Positions 1 to 8,319 of a stretch of DNA of 39,187 bases are shown piece by piece. The notes under the pieces were generated by a model. That model had not been told where the DNA came from and made no database searches. It was given only the letters and a program-made list of their open reading frames with translations. Within the stretch, counting starts at the first letter, position 1. Each line of letters begins with the position of its first letter. A program made the translations under genes and the position numbers. The stretch is from an uncultured Prevotella sp. (GTDB lineage: Bacteria > Bacteroidota > Bacteroidia > Bacteroidales > Bacteroidaceae), in contig CAMNPN010000106.1 of the NCBI GenBank assembly GCA_946548085.1, positions 1 to 39,187 of the forward strand. Reading direction: 5' to 3'.

Positions 1-334
1 TCTGAACTGACAGTTTAGACTGGGTAAACTGACAGTTTAGACTGGGTAAACTGTCAGTTTGGACTATCTAAACTATCATAAACTCCTATCATTAACAACA
101 GAGAGCCGCCTGCAAAAAGGGCTGAACATGTAAGCTTGTTTCATGTTTTTAAGGTAATTATGACGGCTGAGTGACGGCTGAAATATCAAGCCGTCATAAC
201 CTAATATATTGAATACCAGCATAATAGCTTCTGAAATGACGGCTTAATGCAATTTTTATAATATTTGGTTTGAAAAAACTGCATGCACATACGCAAACGT
301 ATTGTGAAGGCTTGTCTACAGAACCTATACTATA
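1..334. other. Gene-free left edge with two small repeat arrays
   Basis: No convincing gene is seen before the 3' end of the SulP gene. Bases 5-70 are three 22-bp units (the third degenerate), each holding an AACTG-N-CAGTT palindrome. Bases 158-247 hold four copies of TGACGGCT in both orientations; two are direct with an 11-bp period, and one inverted pair (158-168 with 189-199) could form a hairpin. A 75-codon frame at 270-497 overlaps the SulP gene antisense and has no family features. Confidence 0.6.
5..70. repeat. Three-unit 22-bp palindromic tandem array
   Basis: The units at 5-26 and 27-48 are identical and 49-70 is a diverged third copy. The palindromes AACTGACAGTT (5-15, 27-37) and AACTGTCAGTT (49-59) fall exactly 22 bp apart, about two helical turns. 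The layout matches the unrelated array at 27366-27429. Function is unknown; protein-binding iterons or a small satellite are both possible. Confidence 0.75.
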
Positions 335-2041
335 TTATGCTACCAGCTGTCGGGCGCGGTCGAGGGCGATGTTGATATGCGAGCAGATGTTCTCCTGGCC
401 GAGCATCGCGTCGAAGCCCGCCTTGTGGAGCACGGCCTGTACCGTGGGGTTCACCCCCGAGAGCACCACCTGGATGCCCTCGCGCTGCGACATCTGACAA
501 AGGTTCGTGAGGTTGTGGATGCCCGTGGAGTCGACAAACGGCACCTTCCGCATGCGGATGATACGTACACGGGGCTTCTGGCGCTGGTGGCGCAGGACAC
601 CCATGATCTCCTCAAAACGGTTGCCGGCACCGAAGAAGTAGGGGCCGTTGATCTCGTAGACCTCCACCCCGGCAGGGATGGTGAGGTGCTCGAGGTTGCC
701 CATCTGGAAGTCGCTGTCCTCCTCTTCGGGATTGATCTCCTGCGAGATGACCTTCACATCGGTAGTCTCGGCCATGCGGCGCATGAAGAGCAGGCAGGCG
801 CAGAGCAGGCCCACCTCGATGGCGATGGTGAGGTCGAAGACGACGGTGAGCAGGAAGGTGACCCAGAGCACGATGACATCGCTCTTGGGATTCTTCATGA
901 TGCCCGCAAACGACCGCCAGCCGCTCATGTTATAACTCACCACGACAAGCACGCCTGCCAGGCAGGCCATGGGGATATACTGTGCCAGGGGCATGAGGAA
1001 AAGGAAGATGAGCGTGAGCACGGCAGCGTGGACGATACCGGCCACGGGCGTACGACCACCATTGTTGATATTCGTCATCGTACGGGCGATGGCTCCTGTG
1101 GCAGGGATGCCGCCGAAGACGGGCGAGGCCAGGTTGGCCAGGCCCTGGGCGATGAGTTCGGTGTTGGAGTCGTGACGGTCGCCGATGACACCGTCGGCCA
1201 CCGTGGCCGAGAGCAGCGACTCGATGGCCCCGAGGATGGCGATGGTGACGGCAGGCGTGACAAGGCTCTTGACGACATCCCACGTGAGGTCGGGCACCTG
1301 GGCACTGGGCAGCGTGGCCGTGATGGAGAAGCGGTCGCCGATGGTCTCGATGGTGGTGACACCGGCATACTGGCGCAACAGGGCTGCGGCGACGGTCATC
1401 ACGATGATGGCGATGAGCGAGCCGGGAAGCTTGGCCAGGACACTGCTCCTGGTGAGCCTGGGCCAGAGGGTGATGACGGCCACGGAGCCTATGCCCACGA
1501 TGGCACTCCAGCGCTCGACGGTGCCGAAGGCCTCGAAATAGGCGATCCACTTCTCAATGAAATCGGAAGGCACGACGGCCATCGACAGCCCCAGCAGGTC
1601 CTTGATCTGCGTGGTGAAGATGGTGAGGGCGATACCCGAGGTGAAGCCCACGATGATGGGATAAGGTATGTACTTGATGATGGTACCGAGATGGAGCACG
1701 CCGAACATGATCAGGAAGACACCCGCCATGAGCGTGGCGATGGTGAGCCCCTCAAAGCCATACTGCTGGATGATGCCATATATTATAATAATGAACGCGC
1801 CTGTGGGACCACCAATCTGTACCTTCGACCCTCCGAAGACGGAGATGATCAGACCGGCCACGATGGCGGTGATGATGCCCTTCTCAGGGGTGACGCCGGA
1901 GGCGATACCAAAGGCGATGGCCAGCGGCAGGGCGACGATGCCCACGATGATGCCTGCCAGCAGGTCGGTGGTGAGCTGCTGACGGTCGTAATGCTTTAAT
2001 ACCGAAAAAAGTTTCGGCCGAAATGTTAACGATGGTGTCAT
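335..2041 (-). CDS. SulP-family anion transporter with C-terminal STAS domain
   Basis: A 568-residue inner-membrane permease of the SulP/SLC26 family, which carries sulfate, bicarbonate or other anions; the substrate cannot be set from sequence. The first 420 or so residues are a run of hydrophobic helices, starting with the typical LTTDLLAGIIVGIVALPLA stretch and followed by the family motif GGPTGAF. The last 110 or so residues form a STAS domain with the hallmark FVDSTG loop, a cytoplasmic regulatory module of these transporters. Length is normal for the family. It is alone on its strand and divergent from the lipoprotein at 2187; a TAATTTTG box lies just upstream at 2071-2078. The long frame on the opposite strand is a composition shadow. 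Confidence 0.93.
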   Translation of the reverse strand: MTPSLTFRPKLFSVLKHYDRQQLTTDLLAGIIVGIVALPLAIAFGIASGVTPEKGIITAIVAGLIISVFGGSKVQIGGPTGAFIIIIYGIIQQYGFEGLTIATLMAGVFLIMFGVLHLGTIIKYIPYPIIVGFTSGIALTIFTTQIKDLLGLSMAVVPSDFIEKWIAYFEAFGTVERWSAIVGIGSVAVITLWPRLTRSSVLAKLPGSLIAIIVMTVAAALLRQYAGVTTIETIGDRFSITATLPSAQVPDLTWDVVKSLVTPAVTIAILGAIESLLSATVADGVIGDRHDSNTELIAQGLANLASPVFGGIPATGAIARTMTNINNGGRTPVAGIVHAAVLTLIFLFLMPLAQYIPMACLAGVLVVVSYNMSGWRSFAGIMKNPKSDVIVLWVTFLLTVVFDLTIAIEVGLLCACLLFMRRMAETTDVKVISQEINPEEEDSDFQMGNLEHLTIPAGVEVYEINGPYFFGAGNRFEEIMGVLRHQRQKPRVRIIRMRKVPFVDSTGIHNLTNLCQMSQREGIQVVLSGVNPTVQAVLHKAGFDAMLGQENICSHINIALDRARQLVA

Positions 2042-2070
2042 ATTTGTCTTGTTATCTCTGAAAACGGGTG

Positions 2071-2078
2071 CAAAATTA
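2071..2078 (-). promoter_or_regulatory. Bacteroidetes -7 box upstream of the SulP gene
   Basis: Minus strand reads TAATTTTG, matching TAnnTTTG, 30 bp before the start codon. No clear -33 TTTG is visible. Confidence 0.5.
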
Positions 2079-2130
2079 CTAAATAAGCTTAAAATCAGTT
2101 TAAACAGCTACAACTTATTCAAAAAAGACG

Positions 2131-2138
2131 TAATTTTG
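2131..2138 (+). promoter_or_regulatory. Bacteroidetes -7 box upstream of the alanine-rich lipoprotein
   Basis: TAATTTTG matches TAnnTTTG, 49 bp before the ATG at 2187. It forms a divergent promoter pair with 2071-2078. Confidence 0.5.
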
Positions 2139-2186
2139 TTGCCGAATATCAATGTATTGATTGTTTAACTCAAAAAAGAAAGCATT

Positions 2187-2741
2187 ATGAAAAAGGTATT
2201 ATTCGCTGTGATGGCTATGATCGCCATCGGTTTCACATCGTGTGGTAACAAGCAGGCTGCTCCTGCCGACAATGCTGCCGAGGCTCCCGCCTTCGACGTA
2301 GAGGCTGCCGTAAGTGACATCACCTCTCAGCTCTCTGAGCAGATCGAGGCTCAGGATGCCAACAAGTTCCAGGCTGTGCTCGCCACCGTCCAGGAGAAGA
2401 TCAAGGAGATTATCGGCAACAACCCCGAGCTGGCCAAGGAGTATGTAGCCAAGGTTCAGGACTTCCTGAAGGAGAACGCCGACAAGATCAAGGCCTTTGC
2501 CGGTGAGAACGAGACCGTAAACGCAGCCATCGCTGCCCTGACCGCCGCTCCTGCCGACGCTATCGTCAGCGGACTGTCGTCGGCCGTAGGTGCTGCCGGT
2601 GACGCCGTAGAGGGTGCCGTAGAGGATGCCAAGGATGCTGCTCAGGACAAGGCCGACGAGGCTAAGGAGGCTGCCAAGGAGAAGGCTGGCGAGGCCGTCG
2701 ACGCTGCCGCCAACAAGGCTAAGGACGCACTGGGACTCTAA
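2187..2741 (+). CDS. Alanine-rich lipoprotein with amphipathic helical tail
   Basis: A 184-residue exported protein. The N-terminus is a lipoprotein signal ending in a TSC lipobox (Cys19), so it should be membrane anchored. Residues about 35-110 look like a helical domain. The last 55 or so residues are a low-complexity Ala/Lys/Glu/Asp helix with roughly 11-residue periodicity (repeats such as AKDAAQDKADEAKEA), resembling apolipoprotein or LEA-type amphipathic helices. Codon use is very even (GCC/GCT, AAG, GAG), suggesting high expression. No enzymatic motif is visible and I do not recognise a named family. It is followed 27 bp later by the carbohydrate-binding protein gene, possibly co-transcribed. 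Confidence 0.8.
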   Translation: MKKVLFAVMAMIAIGFTSCGNKQAAPADNAAEAPAFDVEAAVSDITSQLSEQIEAQDANKFQAVLATVQEKIKEIIGNNPELAKEYVAKVQDFLKENADKIKAFAGENETVNAAIAALTAAPADAIVSGLSSAVGAAGDAVEGAVEDAKDAAQDKADEAKEAAKEKAGEAVDAAANKAKDALGL

Positions 2742-2768
2742 TCTTTCTCTCATCATTACAGACAAACT

Positions 2769-3752
2769 TTGATGAATAAAACTCTTTATACACTGGCAGC
2801 CCTACTCTTCAGTACGGCTGCCAGTGCTGCGGATATTACAGTGAAGGTGGAATACAACGGCAACAGTGCCGTCGTCACCATTCCTTCGGAAGCCAGCAGC
2901 TGGGTGACCTGCGAGAGCGGAACATCGGCACACGTCAAACTGGTACAGTCGTCGACCACCCTGACGAACCCCGGCGAGATCATCTACTCGCTGAGCGGAC
3001 AGAGCGATGCCGGCGAATTCTACCTCACCGGTGAATACAAGGCCACCATCCAGCTGAACGGCCTGACACTGACCAACCCCGACAGTACGGCCATCCACAT
3101 CAAGAACGGCAAGCGTATCAAGGTGAGCATGGCCGCCAACACGGTGAACACGCTGGCCGACGGCACGAAAGACGAATCGTCGAAAGGCTGTTTCCACTGC
3201 AAGGGACATACGGAGTTCGTAGGCAAGGGCACGCTCAACATCAGCAGCACCATCAACCATGCCATCTACAGCAAGGAATATGTGGAGATAAAGAACTGCA
3301 CCATCAACGTGACCGGCGCAAAGAAAGACGGTATACACTGCGGGGAGTACTTCCTGATGAACAGTGGTACGGTGAACATCGACGGTGTGGAGGACGACGG
3401 CATCCAGGTGGAGCTGAAGGACTCGGTACAGACAGGCCAGACCCTCAACCACGAGGATGAGGACAGCGGCAACTTCTACATGGCAGGCGGCACGCTGGCC
3501 ATCAGCAACACCGGCAGCTACTGCATCAAGACCGTCGGCAGCATCAGCATCACCGGCGGCACACAGAACTATGACACAAGCAACATACTCGACTACTCCG
3601 AAACGGGCATCAGCAGCGTGAAGGCAGGCCAGCAGGGCCAGGATGCCGTCTACGACCTCGGCGGACGCCGCATGCCAAACGGGGCTCTGCTGCCTCGCGG
3701 CATCTACATCGTCAGAGAAGGCGACAGGACACGCAAGGTCATCGTGAGATAG
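2769..3752 (+). CDS. Exported carbohydrate-binding (Cthe_2159/DUF4353-like) protein with T9SS-like tail
   Basis: A 327-residue protein with an N-terminal signal peptide (residues 1-20, cleavage near ASA-A). Residues about 60-270 carry repeated short beta-strand turns (IQLNGLTLTN, then INVTGAKKDGIHCG and VNIDGVEDDGIQV) typical of the right-handed beta-helix fold of the Cthe_2159 (DUF4353) polysaccharide-binding family. The family is often 400 or more residues, so this is a short member. The last 30 residues (VYDLGGRRMPN ... RGIYIV) resemble the C-terminal tail common on secreted Prevotella proteins and thought to serve T9SS sorting. A surface or secreted glycan-binding role is inferred. ATG codons at 2769 and 2772 are both possible. 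Confidence 0.78.
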   Translation: MMNKTLYTLAALLFSTAASAADITVKVEYNGNSAVVTIPSEASSWVTCESGTSAHVKLVQSSTTLTNPGEIIYSLSGQSDAGEFYLTGEYKATIQLNGLTLTNPDSTAIHIKNGKRIKVSMAANTVNTLADGTKDESSKGCFHCKGHTEFVGKGTLNISSTINHAIYSKEYVEIKNCTINVTGAKKDGIHCGEYFLMNSGTVNIDGVEDDGIQVELKDSVQTGQTLNHEDEDSGNFYMAGGTLAISNTGSYCIKTVGSISITGGTQNYDTSNILDYSETGISSVKAGQQGQDAVYDLGGRRMPNGALLPRGIYIVREGDRTRKVIVR

Positions 3753-3778
3753 TTTTTTAGTTTATTGGTTTAGAAAGA

Positions 3779-4912
3779 ATGAAAAAGACAATCCTTAGTA
3801 TGATTATGATAGCAGCCGCCATGAGTGGCTGCGCCACCGACGGCAACAAGCTGCACGTAAAGATGGACTGCAAAGGTGTGGGCGACACCATCACCGTGTT
3901 CTTAGGCAACGACAGCGAAGCCCGTCAGACCTTCACTGGTAGCCAGGGCGTGTTCGACTTCACCATCGACGTGCCACAGGTCACCACCCTCTCGTTGGCC
4001 GAGCCCGGCGCCTTCCGTGGCGACCGCTCTGCCCATTTCTACCAGATTCCTGCCGTCCCCGGCGAGGAGGCCATCCTCACCCAGAAGGCCGGCGAGAACC
4101 GCTACGACATCGATGGCTCGCGCTTCTACGCCCAGTACCATCAGGCCGACCTCGTGACAGAGCAGGCTCAGAAGCCCATCAACGAGTTCATGGAGAAGTG
4201 CCAGAAGATGTTGACCGACGGCGTACCCCAAGACTCCGTCATGAAGGTATACGAAGAAGGACAGAAGCCCCTGATGGAGGCTTATGCCAAGGTCGTCACC
4301 GACTATATCAAGGCCCATGCCGACGAGGAGGCCTCGGCAGCCATCATCAAGGAGCTCATGCCCGACGTTGAGCAGATGAAGGCCGCCGCCCAGCTGCTCA
4401 GCCCCGCCGTGCGCGACGGTCGCTGCAAACCCCTCTACCAGAACCTCATCGACCAAGTGGAGGAGCAGCAGAAGGCCGAGGATGAAGCCCAGCAGCTTCA
4501 GGCAGCCGGTCGCGAGGCCCCCGACTTCACCCTCAACGACCTGCAGGGCAAGCCGCTCTCGCTGAAGAGTCTGCGCGGCAAGTACGTCGTGCTCGACTTC
4601 TGGGGCTCCTGGTGCGGCTGGTGCATCAAGGGCTTCCCCGAGATGAAGAACTATTATAATAAGTATAAGGGAAAGTTCGAGATTCTCGGCATCGACTGCA
4701 ACGACAGCGAGGCGAAGTGGAAGGCAGCCGTCGAGAAGCACGCCCTGCCATGGCTCCACGTCTATAACCCACGCGACTCGAAGGTGCTGTCAGACTACGG
4801 CATCCAGGGATTCCCCACCAAGATCATCGTCGGTCCCGACGGTAAGATCGTGAAGACCATCGTCGGCGAGGATCCCGCTTTCTACACCCTCCTCGACAGC
4901 CTCTTCAAGTAG
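3779..4912 (+). CDS. TlpA-like thioredoxin lipoprotein (DUF4369 + TlpA)
   Basis: A 377-residue envelope lipoprotein with a signal ending in MSGC (Cys18). Residues about 25-130 match the DUF4369 domain that precedes thioredoxin domains in many Bacteroidetes proteins; residues about 130-240 are a helical linker. The C-terminal TlpA/AhpC-type domain begins near EAPDFTLNDLQGK and holds the redox motif WCGWC (Cys279, Cys282) and the cis-proline strand GFPTKIIV. The expected role is thiol-disulfide exchange or reduction of periplasmic proteins. It lies 26 bp after the carbohydrate-binding gene on the same strand. The downstream dsbD would supply electrons to such a thioredoxin, but a repeat element and a separate promoter lie between them. 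Confidence 0.88.
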   Translation: MKKTILSMIMIAAAMSGCATDGNKLHVKMDCKGVGDTITVFLGNDSEARQTFTGSQGVFDFTIDVPQVTTLSLAEPGAFRGDRSAHFYQIPAVPGEEAILTQKAGENRYDIDGSRFYAQYHQADLVTEQAQKPINEFMEKCQKMLTDGVPQDSVMKVYEEGQKPLMEAYAKVVTDYIKAHADEEASAAIIKELMPDVEQMKAAAQLLSPAVRDGRCKPLYQNLIDQVEEQQKAEDEAQQLQAAGREAPDFTLNDLQGKPLSLKSLRGKYVVLDFWGSWCGWCIKGFPEMKNYYNKYKGKFEILGIDCNDSEAKWKAAVEKHALPWLHVYNPRDSKVLSDYGIQGFPTKIIVGPDGKIVKTIVGEDPAFYTLLDSLFK

Positions 4913-4924
4913 ACCGTCGTTATT

Positions 4925-5073
4925 GTTTACAGTTTACGGTTTACAGTTTACAGTTGATTACCTGGCAAAGCCACTCCACCTATAGAAGTATTCATCTGTA
5001 AACTGTAAACCGTAAACTATAAACCGTAAACTGTAAACTGTAAACCGTAAACCGTAAACAGTAAACAGTAAAC
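4925..5073. repeat. Heptamer-armed stem-loop element, intergenic copy 1
   Basis: Left arm 4925-4955 is about four GTTTACA-like heptamers; core 4956-4995 includes ACCTGGCAAAGCCACTC and CCTATAGAAGTA; right arm 4996-5073 is eleven heptamers of CTGTAAA type (variants CCGTAAA, CTATAAA, CAGTAAA). The arms are complementary, so a long hairpin is expected. The right arm carries TAA in all frames. The core recurs at 21368-21438. It ends 9 bp before the sigma-remnant ATG. Confidence 0.9.
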
Positions 5074-5082
5074 TACTATAGC

Positions 5083-5253
5083 ATGACTACCGACTCGCTC
5101 GACCTCAACATTGTTCACCGCTGGGACGACTCGTCGCTCCAGCTGCTTTATAGGCATTTCTATAAGGCATTAGTGGCATTCGCCATACAGGCGGTAGAGA
5201 CGCAGGAATCGGCAGAGGAGATTGTGGAGTGGATAGAGAAGAATCTGCAATAA
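5083..5253 (+). pseudogene. Truncated ECF sigma factor (region 2 only)
   Basis: A 56-residue frame starting ATG ACT ACC and ending TAA. After about 12 residues it reads DDSSLQLLYRHFYKALVAFA, then AVETQESAEEIVEWI. This is the pattern of sigma region 2.1-2.2 in Bacteroides ECF factors (F..LY..YY..L..FA......A.EIV...F), including the segment before the core-binding helix. It stops where region 2.2 should continue and lacks regions 2.3-2.4 and 4. The likeliest reading is a remnant of a full sigma gene. No -7 box precedes it closely, and a heptamer repeat ends 9 bp upstream. Translation as a micro-protein that binds core polymerase or an anti-sigma factor cannot be excluded. Confidence 0.6.
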
Positions 5254-5255
5254 AG

Positions 5256-5288
5256 TTTGTTAAAAAGAGAATCTTTTTTGTACCTTTG
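5256..5288 (+). promoter_or_regulatory. Promoter for dsbD
   Basis: TTTG at 5256-5259, a 21-bp spacer, then TACCTTTG at 5281-5288: close to the Bacteroidetes consensus. It is 46 bp upstream of the dsbD start, so dsbD is transcribed independently of the preceding genes. Confidence 0.75.
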
Positions 5289-5334
5289 CAGTGTTCTAAT
5301 GTGTATAAAGAAATAAAGCAAAAAAGACGAGCAT

Positions 5335-7461
5335 ATGAAGAAAGCATTGACAGCGCTGCTGCTGTGGCTTGTGACCATGGCGGCAGGAGCGCAGATGATG
5401 AACCCAGTACACTTCTCCGCTGAGCTTAAAGAGCTGAAGGGCGGTGAGGGAGAGATTGTGTTTTCGGCTACCATCGACCCCGGATGGCACGTCTACTCCA
5501 CCAACCTGGGCAGTGACGGTCCGATAGAGGCCACGTTCAACGCCGTGAAAATGGATGGCGTAGAGACGGTGGGTCGCCTGCAGCCACGAGGAAAGGAGAT
5601 CAAGCAGTTTGATAAGATGTTCGATATGGAGCTACGCTACTTTGAGAAGAGCGTAAGTTTCGTGCAGAAGATACGGTTCACCAAGCCCGACTACGCGATT
5701 GACTGCTATCTGGAGTATGGTGCCTGCAACGACCAGAGTTGTCTGCCGCCTTCGGAAGTGGCTCTGAAAAAGAGCGGCAAGGCCAAGGAGATGTTCTCGA
5801 GGAATGAGGAGCGAGGAGCGAGGAGCGAGAAGCGAGGAGTGAGGAGTGAGATTACTTCCAGCACGAAATATACAGGCGACACACTGTCAGCAGACTATTC
5901 TCACTCCTCCCTCCACACTCCTTCCTCCTCGGATAACATTTCTCACTCCACACTCCCCGACTCAACCACACAACCCCTCTCCAGTCTCCAGTCTCCCCCT
6001 CAACTCTGGCAACCCGTGGTAGAAGAGTTGCGCAGCATGGGCAGCAACAGCGACAATATAGCCGATCATTCGCTACTGTATATTCTGCTGATGGGATTCG
6101 TCGGAGGCCTGCTGGCTGTATGCATGCCCTGCATCTGGCCGATCATCCCGATGACTGTATCATTCTTCCTGAAGCGCTCGAAGGACGACAAACGGAAGGG
6201 TATCCGCGATGCCGTCACCTACGGGGTGAGCATCATCGTCATCTATCTTGGGCTGGGTCTGCTGGTAACGGCGCTCTTCGGCAGTGACACGCTGAACGCC
6301 ATGTCGACCAACGCCGTGTTCAACGTATTGCTGTTCATCCTGCTCGTAGTGTTCGCACTGAGTTTCTTCGGATGGTTTGAGATCAAACTGCCCGACAGTT
6401 GGGCCAACAGCGTCGACACGAAGGCCACAGAGACCAGTGGACTCATCAGCATCTTCCTCATGGCGTTCACGTTGGTACTCGTCAGCTTCTCGTGCACAGC
6501 CCCCATCATCGGCCTGCTGCTCGTAGAGACCACCACCAGCGGAAACTGGCTGGCACCCGCACTGGGCATGCTGGGATTCGCTGTGGCACTGGCACTGCCC
6601 TTCACCCTCTTCGCCATGTTCCCCTCGTGGCTGAAACAGGCCCCGAAGTCGGGATCATGGATGACCATGCTAAAGGTGGTGCTTGGATTCATCGAACTGG
6701 CCTTCGCCCTGAAGTTCCTCTCGGTGGCCGACCTCGCCTACGGCTGGCATATCCTTGACCGCGAGGTGTTCCTCTCGCTGTGGATCGTCATCTTCGCACT
6801 CCTGGGTGCCTACCTGTGTGGCTGGCTGAAATTCCAGCAGGACGAGATCGGTGGCGAACTACAGAAGCCGATGCCGGTGGTATCAATCATGGGCGGCCTC
6901 TGCTCACTGGCCTTCGCCGTATATATGGTGCCCGGCCTCTGGGGAGCCCCCTGTAAGGCCGTAAGTGCCTTCGCGCCGCCAATAAACACGCAGGACTTTA
7001 ATCTGAACACGAAGACCGTGGAAGCCAAATACACCGATTACGAGACGGGTATGGCTGCTGCCCGGGCAGCGGGCAAGCCCGTGCTCATCGACTTCACAGG
7101 CTTTGGCTGCGTAAACTGCCGAAAGATGGAGGCCGCCGTATGGACAGACCCCGGCGTGGCCGACAAACTGACAAACGACTTCGTGCTCATCTCGCTCTAT
7201 GTAGACGACAAGACGCCGCTGGCGGAACCCATCGAGGTGACCGATGAGCAAGGTCAGGCCAAGACACTACGCACCGTCGGGGCGAAGTGGAGTTGGCTGC
7301 AGAGTTCGAAGTTTGGTGCCAACGCACAGCCGTTCTACGTGATGGTAGACCCCGCCACGGGCAAGCCCCTGGCCGGCAGCCGCGCTTACGACGAAGACAT
7401 CCAGGCATACATCGACTTCCTGAACACGGGACTGGAGAGATTTAAAACGATAAAAGAGTGA
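5335..7461 (+). CDS. dsbD: Thiol:disulfide interchange protein DsbD
   Basis: A 708-residue inner-membrane protein that carries electrons from cytoplasmic thioredoxin to periplasmic partners. Order: signal peptide (1-19); N-terminal periplasmic domain (about 20-145) with the pair in YGACNDQSC; linker (about 157-225); transmembrane beta domain (about 245-540) with the paired cysteines in CMPCIWP and FSCTAP; C-terminal thioredoxin-like domain with GCVNC. All three redox pairs are present, so it should be functional. The oddity is the linker: bases 5806-5930 are a heptamer-armed repeat read in frame, giving an Arg/Glu/Ser-rich then Ser/His/Pro-rich segment, and the pyrimidine-rich tail runs on to about 5999. 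It has its own promoter. The TlpA-like lipoprotein upstream is a plausible client. Confidence 0.93.
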   Translation: MKKALTALLLWLVTMAAGAQMMNPVHFSAELKELKGGEGEIVFSATIDPGWHVYSTNLGSDGPIEATFNAVKMDGVETVGRLQPRGKEIKQFDKMFDMELRYFEKSVSFVQKIRFTKPDYAIDCYLEYGACNDQSCLPPSEVALKKSGKAKEMFSRNEERGARSEKRGVRSEITSSTKYTGDTLSADYSHSSLHTPSSSDNISHSTLPDSTTQPLSSLQSPPQLWQPVVEELRSMGSNSDNIADHSLLYILLMGFVGGLLAVCMPCIWPIIPMTVSFFLKRSKDDKRKGIRDAVTYGVSIIVIYLGLGLLVTALFGSDTLNAMSTNAVFNVLLFILLVVFALSFFGWFEIKLPDSWANSVDTKATETSGLISIFLMAFTLVLVSFSCTAPIIGLLLVETTTSGNWLAPALGMLGFAVALALPFTLFAMFPSWLKQAPKSGSWMTMLKVVLGFIELAFALKFLSVADLAYGWHILDREVFLSLWIVIFALLGAYLCGWLKFQQDEIGGELQKPMPVVSIMGGLCSLAFAVYMVPGLWGAPCKAVSAFAPPINTQDFNLNTKTVEAKYTDYETGMAAARAAGKPVLIDFTGFGCVNCRKMEAAVWTDPGVADKLTNDFVLISLYVDDKTPLAEPIEVTDEQGQAKTLRTVGAKWSWLQSSKFGANAQPFYVMVDPATGKPLAGSRAYDEDIQAYIDFLNTGLERFKTIKE
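5806..5999. repeat. Heptamer-armed element inside dsbD
   Basis: The left arm has six heptamers (GAGGAGC x3, GAGAAGC, GAGGAGT x2) at 5806-5847. The core runs to about 5897. The right arm of CTCACTC/CTCC type runs to 5930, with related pyrimidine-rich sequence to 5999. It encodes the linker between the DsbD alpha and membrane domains, roughly residues 158-222. Using C in place of T in the first units turns would-be TGA stops into CGA. Confidence 0.8.
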
Positions 7462-7520
7462 AAAAGAGCACCACCGACGAGATGGTGCTGAACATCATGA
7501 CCAGCAAAGGCGATTGTTGA
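7458..7520 (+). other. Possible 20-residue ORF overlapping the dsbD stop
   Basis: GTG at 7458 overlaps the dsbD stop (GTGA) and opens a 20-residue frame (KKSTTDEMVLNIMTSKGDC after the start). It holds a short inverted repeat (AGCACCA 7467-7473 with TGGTGCT 7483-7489) and ends just before a short solo heptamer arm at 7523-7533. It could be the stub of a lost gene, a hairpin only, or chance. Confidence 0.2.
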
Positions 7521-7524
7521 TAGT

Positions 7525-8319
7525 TTACAGTTTAATCTTATAACCGAGGCCAATCATGTGGAAATTCGGCTCGTTGTCGTCATCATCGTTACGAACGACC
7601 TGGTATCGATAGAAGACTCCTACTGTATGCTGCTTGGAGAGTTTCCAGTCTAAACCGACATTCATGCGCGTCTTCTGCAGGCTCCAGGCATTGAAGAACT
7701 CCACGTTAGCATAGGGCGTCAGCGCAAGCCCTTTCTTGTCGTACTCCACCTGGAGACGGCTGCGCAGCACGCTTTTGCCCTTACCAGAATACGTCTTCGG
7801 CTTTCCGTCGTAGGCATTGTCGAAATAACTCCACCGCTCGCTGACGGTATGCTCCGGACGATAGGTGTATTGCCAGCGCTCACGAAGAGAGAACTTAAAG
7901 TTGCCGATGAGTTTCTTGTCGAATGTCAGCGATACGTTAAAGCGATGGCGAGTGCCCCAGTATTTGGCATATTTCTTGGGATCACCCTCGTCGGCATCGC
8001 CATCAAGCACCTCGTCGTCGGTAGCATCGAAATAGCTGGTACGCTCATTGTTGTCATATAGCAACGAATAGCCGGCAGAGAGCTTGAACCATTTCACGCT
8101 GGAAGGTTTGTAGTCGACACCCAAGCCCGCACTCCAACGGTCCATCGTCTTAGTGTTGTCACGGGTACGCATCTCCCCCTCAAAGCCGATGCTCCACTGC
8201 TTGGAGAGCTTCTTCTGAGCTTCGAGCGTAAAGTCGAGGCCGAAGTCATCAGACTGCGCGATGGCCGTCAGTGGCAACGACACCATCATAATCACCAATA
8301 ACCGCTTCATCTCTTTCAC
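7525..8319 (-). CDS. DUF2490-type outer-membrane beta-barrel protein
   Basis: A 264-residue protein with a signal peptide (1-21, ending AIAQ) followed by alternating beta strands rich in aromatic and charged residues, closing with GLGYKIKL, a typical barrel end. The DFGLDFTLEAQKKLSKQWSI opening and the repeated RWSYFDNAY-like strands fit the DUF2490 family, for which no biochemical role is settled. Its start overlaps the stop of the DUF4956 gene by 4 bp (ATGA), so it is the third gene of the VTC-DUF4956-DUF2490 operon. The last Leu codon and stop lie within a GTTTACA-type heptamer at 7523-7533. Confidence 0.75.
   Translation of the reverse strand: MKEMKRLLVIMMVSLPLTAIAQSDDFGLDFTLEAQKKLSKQWSIGFEGEMRTRDNTKTMDRWSAGLGVDYKPSSVKWFKLSAGYSLLYDNNERTSYFDATDDEVLDGDADEGDPKKYAKYWGTRHRFNVSLTFDKKLIGNFKFSLRERWQYTYRPEHTVSERWSYFDNAYDGKPKTYSGKGKSVLRSRLQVEYDKKGLALTPYANVEFFNAWSLQKTRMNVGLDWKLSKQHTVGVFYRYQVVRNDDDDNEPNFHMIGLGYKIKL

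Noticed and set aside
377..1999. A 540-codon open frame opposite the SulP gene
   Set aside because: It mirrors the GC-rich codons of a clear transporter gene, is rich in Asp/Gly/His without domains, and has no promoter.
4925..5073. Possible CRISPR-like array
   Set aside because: Units are 7 bp with no spacers, the arms are complementary, and no cas genes are nearby.
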